This document shows, piece after piece, positions 61,738-64,000 of a stretch of 64,000 bases of DNA. Made by a program: the position numbers and the translations under genes. The stretch is from Kocuria varians. GTDB taxonomy: Bacteria; Actinomycetota; Actinomycetes; Actinomycetales; Micrococcaceae. Position 1 is the first letter of the stretch; every line of letters begins with the position of its first letter. The stretch lies in contig NZ_BJNW01000003.1 in NCBI RefSeq assembly GCF_006539885.1, forward strand, positions 124,001 to 188,000, read 5' to 3'. Under the pieces are notes generated by a model. That model worked only from the letters and a program-made list of their open reading frames with translations. It was not told the DNA's origin and did no database searches.

Positions 61738-62527
61738 CGGCCTGGGAGACGCCCTGGCGCGCGCCGCGCAGGCGGACGAGCTGCTCGTGGCGCTGGACTT
61801 CGACGGCACGCTCGCCCCGTTCACCTCCGACCCCGCGGACACCCGCCCCCTGCCCGCCGCCCAGCAGGCGCTGGACGCCCTTGCGGCCCTGCCGCACACC
61901 ACGGTGGCCGTGATCTCGGGGCGGCCCCTCGAGTTCCTGCGCACCGTGGTGGACCCGCAGGGGCGCATGGTGCTCTCCGGCTCACACGGCGCGGAAGTGG
62001 ACCTCTCCGCTGCCCAGGGCTCCGGGGCGACCACCCCGATTGAGCTCACCTCCACACAGACGGACCTGCTGGAGCGCGCCGTGGACGCCACGTTCGCGCT
62101 CGTGGAGCGCTATCCCGGCGCCCACGCGGAGCTCAAGCCCGCCGGCGTCGCCTTCCACGCGCGTCCGATCGAGGACCCCGCGGTGGCCGAGCGCGCGCTC
62201 GAGGAGATGACCGCGGTGTACTCGGCCATGCCGGGGCTGCGGCTCACGCCCGGCCAGCTCGTCGTGGAGTGCTCGGTGCTCGGCGCGACCAAGGGGGACG
62301 GCCTCACGACCATCACCGCGGCGCTGCACCCGGACGCCACCGTGTTCGCCGGGGACGACGTCACGGACGAGGACGCCCTGGCCGTCCTGGGCCCGCAGGA
62401 CGTGGGCATCAAGGTGGGTGAGAAGGACTCCGTGGCGCGCTGGCGGGTGGCAGATCCCGAGGCCCTGGCAGCCCTGCTGACGCGTCTCGCGCAGCGCAGG
62501 ACCCCCGCCGTGACTAGCATGAACTGA
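61730..62527 (+). CDS. otsB: Trehalose-6-phosphate phosphatase
   Basis: HAD-superfamily enzyme that dephosphorylates trehalose-6-phosphate. The 265-residue protein has the nucleophile Asp23 in LDFDGTLAPF, VISGRPLEFLR, SGSHGAEVDLSA and FAGDDVTDEDAL. The GTG at 61730 starts eight bases inside otsA, so the two are translationally coupled. With otsA it provides an osmoprotectant that complements glycine betaine made by the bet genes. Confidence 0.94.
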   Translation: MDDGLGDALARAAQADELLVALDFDGTLAPFTSDPADTRPLPAAQQALDALAALPHTTVAVISGRPLEFLRTVVDPQGRMVLSGSHGAEVDLSAAQGSGATTPIELTSTQTDLLERAVDATFALVERYPGAHAELKPAGVAFHARPIEDPAVAERALEEMTAVYSAMPGLRLTPGQLVVECSVLGATKGDGLTTITAALHPDATVFAGDDVTDEDALAVLGPQDVGIKVGEKDSVARWRVADPEALAALLTRLAQRRTPAVTSMN

Positions 62528-62528
62528 C

Positions 62529-63809
62529 ATGACGGCCACCTCACCCCCCGACTCTCCGGCACAGGGAGCACCGCGACCCCTGCGAGGGGTGTCCATCAGC
62601 ACGGCCTTCCCGGATCCTGCGCTGCTCGAACTGCCCTGGGAGCTCCCGCTCGAGCAGTGGCCCCCGGAGGTGCTCGCGACCTACCCGCGGGGACTGTCCC
62701 GCCACGTGGTGCGCTTCGCCCGTGTGGGCCCCAAGGTCGTGGCGGTCAAGGAGACCACCGCGCACTACGCCCGGCGCGAGTACGGACTGCTGCGCAAGCT
62801 CCAGCCCATGTCCACCCCGTCCGTCGTGCCGGACTCGGTGGTCACGGACCGCTACACATCGGACGGGGAACCGCTGCCCGCGGCCCTGGTGACCGACCAC
62901 CTGAGCTTCTCCCTGCCCTACCGCACGATCTTCGAGCAGGTCCCCGCGCCGGAGACGATCGAACGGCTCGTGGACGCCCTGGCCCTGCTCATCGTCCAGC
63001 TGCACCTCTCCGGCTTCTACTGGGGTGACGTCTCGCTGTCCAACACGCTGTTCCGCCGGGACGCCGGAGCTTTCGCCGCGTACCTCGTGGACGCCGAGAC
63101 CGGCGAGCTGCACCCGCAGCTCACACCCGGGCAGCGCGGGTACGACATCGACCTCGCCCGCACGAACGTGGCCGGCGAGGTCATGGACCTGCTCGCCGGC
63201 GAGGACATGCAGCGCCGGCTCCTGGACGTGGGCGTGGACCCGGCGTCCGTGGATCCGTTCGAGATCTCCCAGCGGCTCGTGGACACCTACGAGGGGCTGT
63301 GGGAGGAGCTCACCGCCACGGAGACCTTCCCCGTGGACGACCGCTGGCGCGTGCAGGCCAGGGTCGAGCGTCTCAACGACCTCGGCTTCGACGTCGAGGA
63401 GGCCTCCCTGGACAAGGACGAGACCGGTCAGGTCCACCTGCGCCCACGCGTGGTGGAGCCGGGCCACCACGCCCGCCGGCTGCTGCACCTCACGGGGCTG
63501 AACACCCAGGAGAACCAGGCGCGACGCATCCTCACGGACATCCACCAGTTCGGCCACACCCTGTACCCGGGGCTGCCGGAGGACCTCACGGCCCAGCTGT
63601 GGATGCGTGAGGTCTTCGTGCCGATCATGGAGGCCATCCCCGGGCAGCTGCGGCGCAAGCGCGAACCGGCCCAGATCATCCACGAGGTGCTGGAGCACCG
63701 CTGGTTCATGTCCGAGAGCGCCCGCGCGGACATCCCCACCCTGGAGGCCGTGCGCGACTACGTGAAGCACTACCTCGCGCAGCTCCCGGACGAGAAGAAC
63801 GTCTTCTAG
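62529..63809 (+). CDS. DUF4032 kinase-like protein
   Basis: A 426-residue actinobacterial protein. The N-terminal half resembles the lipopolysaccharide-kinase/protein-kinase fold: KVVAVKETTAHYARREYGLLRKL (lysine and helix C), LLIVQLHLSGFYWGDVSLSNTLF (catalytic-loop-like Asp and Asn) and AAYLVDAETGELHP. The C-terminal DUF4032 part has LTGLNTQENQARRILTDIH. It starts two bases after the otsB stop and is likely cotranscribed, so it may act on trehalose or related sugar. Function unknown; its stop overlaps the convergent TetR-type stop. Confidence 0.85.
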   Translation: MTATSPPDSPAQGAPRPLRGVSISTAFPDPALLELPWELPLEQWPPEVLATYPRGLSRHVVRFARVGPKVVAVKETTAHYARREYGLLRKLQPMSTPSVVPDSVVTDRYTSDGEPLPAALVTDHLSFSLPYRTIFEQVPAPETIERLVDALALLIVQLHLSGFYWGDVSLSNTLFRRDAGAFAAYLVDAETGELHPQLTPGQRGYDIDLARTNVAGEVMDLLAGEDMQRRLLDVGVDPASVDPFEISQRLVDTYEGLWEELTATETFPVDDRWRVQARVERLNDLGFDVEEASLDKDETGQVHLRPRVVEPGHHARRLLHLTGLNTQENQARRILTDIHQFGHTLYPGLPEDLTAQLWMREVFVPIMEAIPGQLRRKREPAQIIHEVLEHRWFMSESARADIPTLEAVRDYVKHYLAQLPDEKNVF

Positions 63810-64000
63810 TCCGCCCCCGGGCGCGTGCAGATCAGGTCCGTCACGCTGCGGTGCACCCGCTGCGTCCACGAGTCGTCGAGCGAGCCGTAGCGCGCCACGT
63901 GGGCGTAGGCGGCGCCCAGCACGAAGTCCACGACCATGTCCAGGTCCACGGCCTCGCGGATCAGGCCGCGGCTGCGGTCCCGTTCGAGCAGCGCGCGCAG
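63806..64000 (-). CDS. TetR-type regulator, 3' end only
   Basis: The last 64 codons of a minus-strand gene that continues past the window. The sequence (DRSRGLIREAVDLDMVVDFVLGAAYAHV, then WTQRVHRSVTDLIC) looks like the C-terminal ligand/dimer domain of a TetR regulator. Its DNA-binding end is not visible, so the family call is provisional. Its stop shares four bases with the DUF4032 stop. Confidence 0.6.
   Translation of the reverse strand: MRALLERDRSRGLIREAVDLDMVVDFVLGAAYAHVARYGSLDDSWTQRVHRSVTDLICTRPGAD

Overview
The window is high-GC actinobacterial DNA. Gene content and style (an HPr/EI/fructose PTS operon with a DeoR-type FruR, a DtxR/IdeR regulator, DUF3027, DUF3263, DUF4031 and DUF4032 proteins, a WXG100 protein, a FemAB-type peptidoglycan-bridge enzyme, many GTG/TTG starts and apparent leaderless genes) point to Micrococcales, most likely Micrococcaceae and Kocuria-like. 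That assignment is inference from recalled families; no database search was possible.

Layout. 0.4-6.1 kb: a small unknown gene, then a minus-strand betT-betB-betA operon (choline import and oxidation to glycine betaine) behind a small palindrome. 6.3-12.6 kb: a divergent pair, an unrecognised 1042-residue protein with a possible Cys/His metal site and a 996-residue SNF2-type ATPase; this is the best candidate in the window for an undescribed system. 12.7-17.8 kb: a ferritin-like/VIT1 fusion, a 0.7-kb AT-richer non-coding stretch rich in inverted repeats, purU, and sucC-sucD. 18-24.6 kb: pcrA, small membrane proteins, an NHL-type protein, tRNA-Arg(CCT) and a DUF4031-HD fusion. 24.7-28 kb: two secreted NlpC/P60 proteins, the second behind a c-di-AMP (ydaO/yuaA) riboswitch, then a DtxR-type iron regulator. 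28-34.9 kb: serC, MFS-DUF3027-cold-shock operon, a two-component system and an orphan WXG100 protein. 34.9-40.3 kb: an RNase H fusion, groEL with a CIRCE-like operator and no groES, DUF3263, ung, and a siderophore-interacting protein whose promoter overlaps an iron-box-like site. 40.4-45.7 kb: ThrE-type exporter, FemAB-type transferase, a membrane-anchored glutamate-synthase-like protein. 45.8-52 kb: fruR-fruK-fruA-ptsI-ptsH, with three 10-bp operator-like repeats upstream. 52.2-57.2 kb: a heterodimeric ABC exporter, a TIGR03085-type protein and ferritin. 57.4-58.8 kb: a 1.4-kb integrative-element remnant in tRNA-Thr(TGT), bounded by 48-bp direct repeats, with a 5'-truncated tyrosine recombinase and one anchored secreted protein. 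59-64 kb: a DsbA-like protein, otsA-otsB-DUF4032 (trehalose) and the 3' end of a TetR-type gene.

Functional themes: osmoprotection (betTBA, otsAB), iron handling (VIT/ferritin fusion, DtxR, siderophore-interacting protein, ferritin), cell-wall remodelling (two NlpC/P60 proteins, FemAB) and PTS sugar uptake. A recurrent motif CGACGACGCC/GGCGTCGTCG is scattered through intergenic regions, terminator stems and protein linkers; it is the most striking small-scale pattern seen here. Many genes have a TANNNT-like hexamer 6-8 nt before the start codon, suggesting leaderless transcription. No CRISPR array, rRNA gene or intact insertion sequence was seen.
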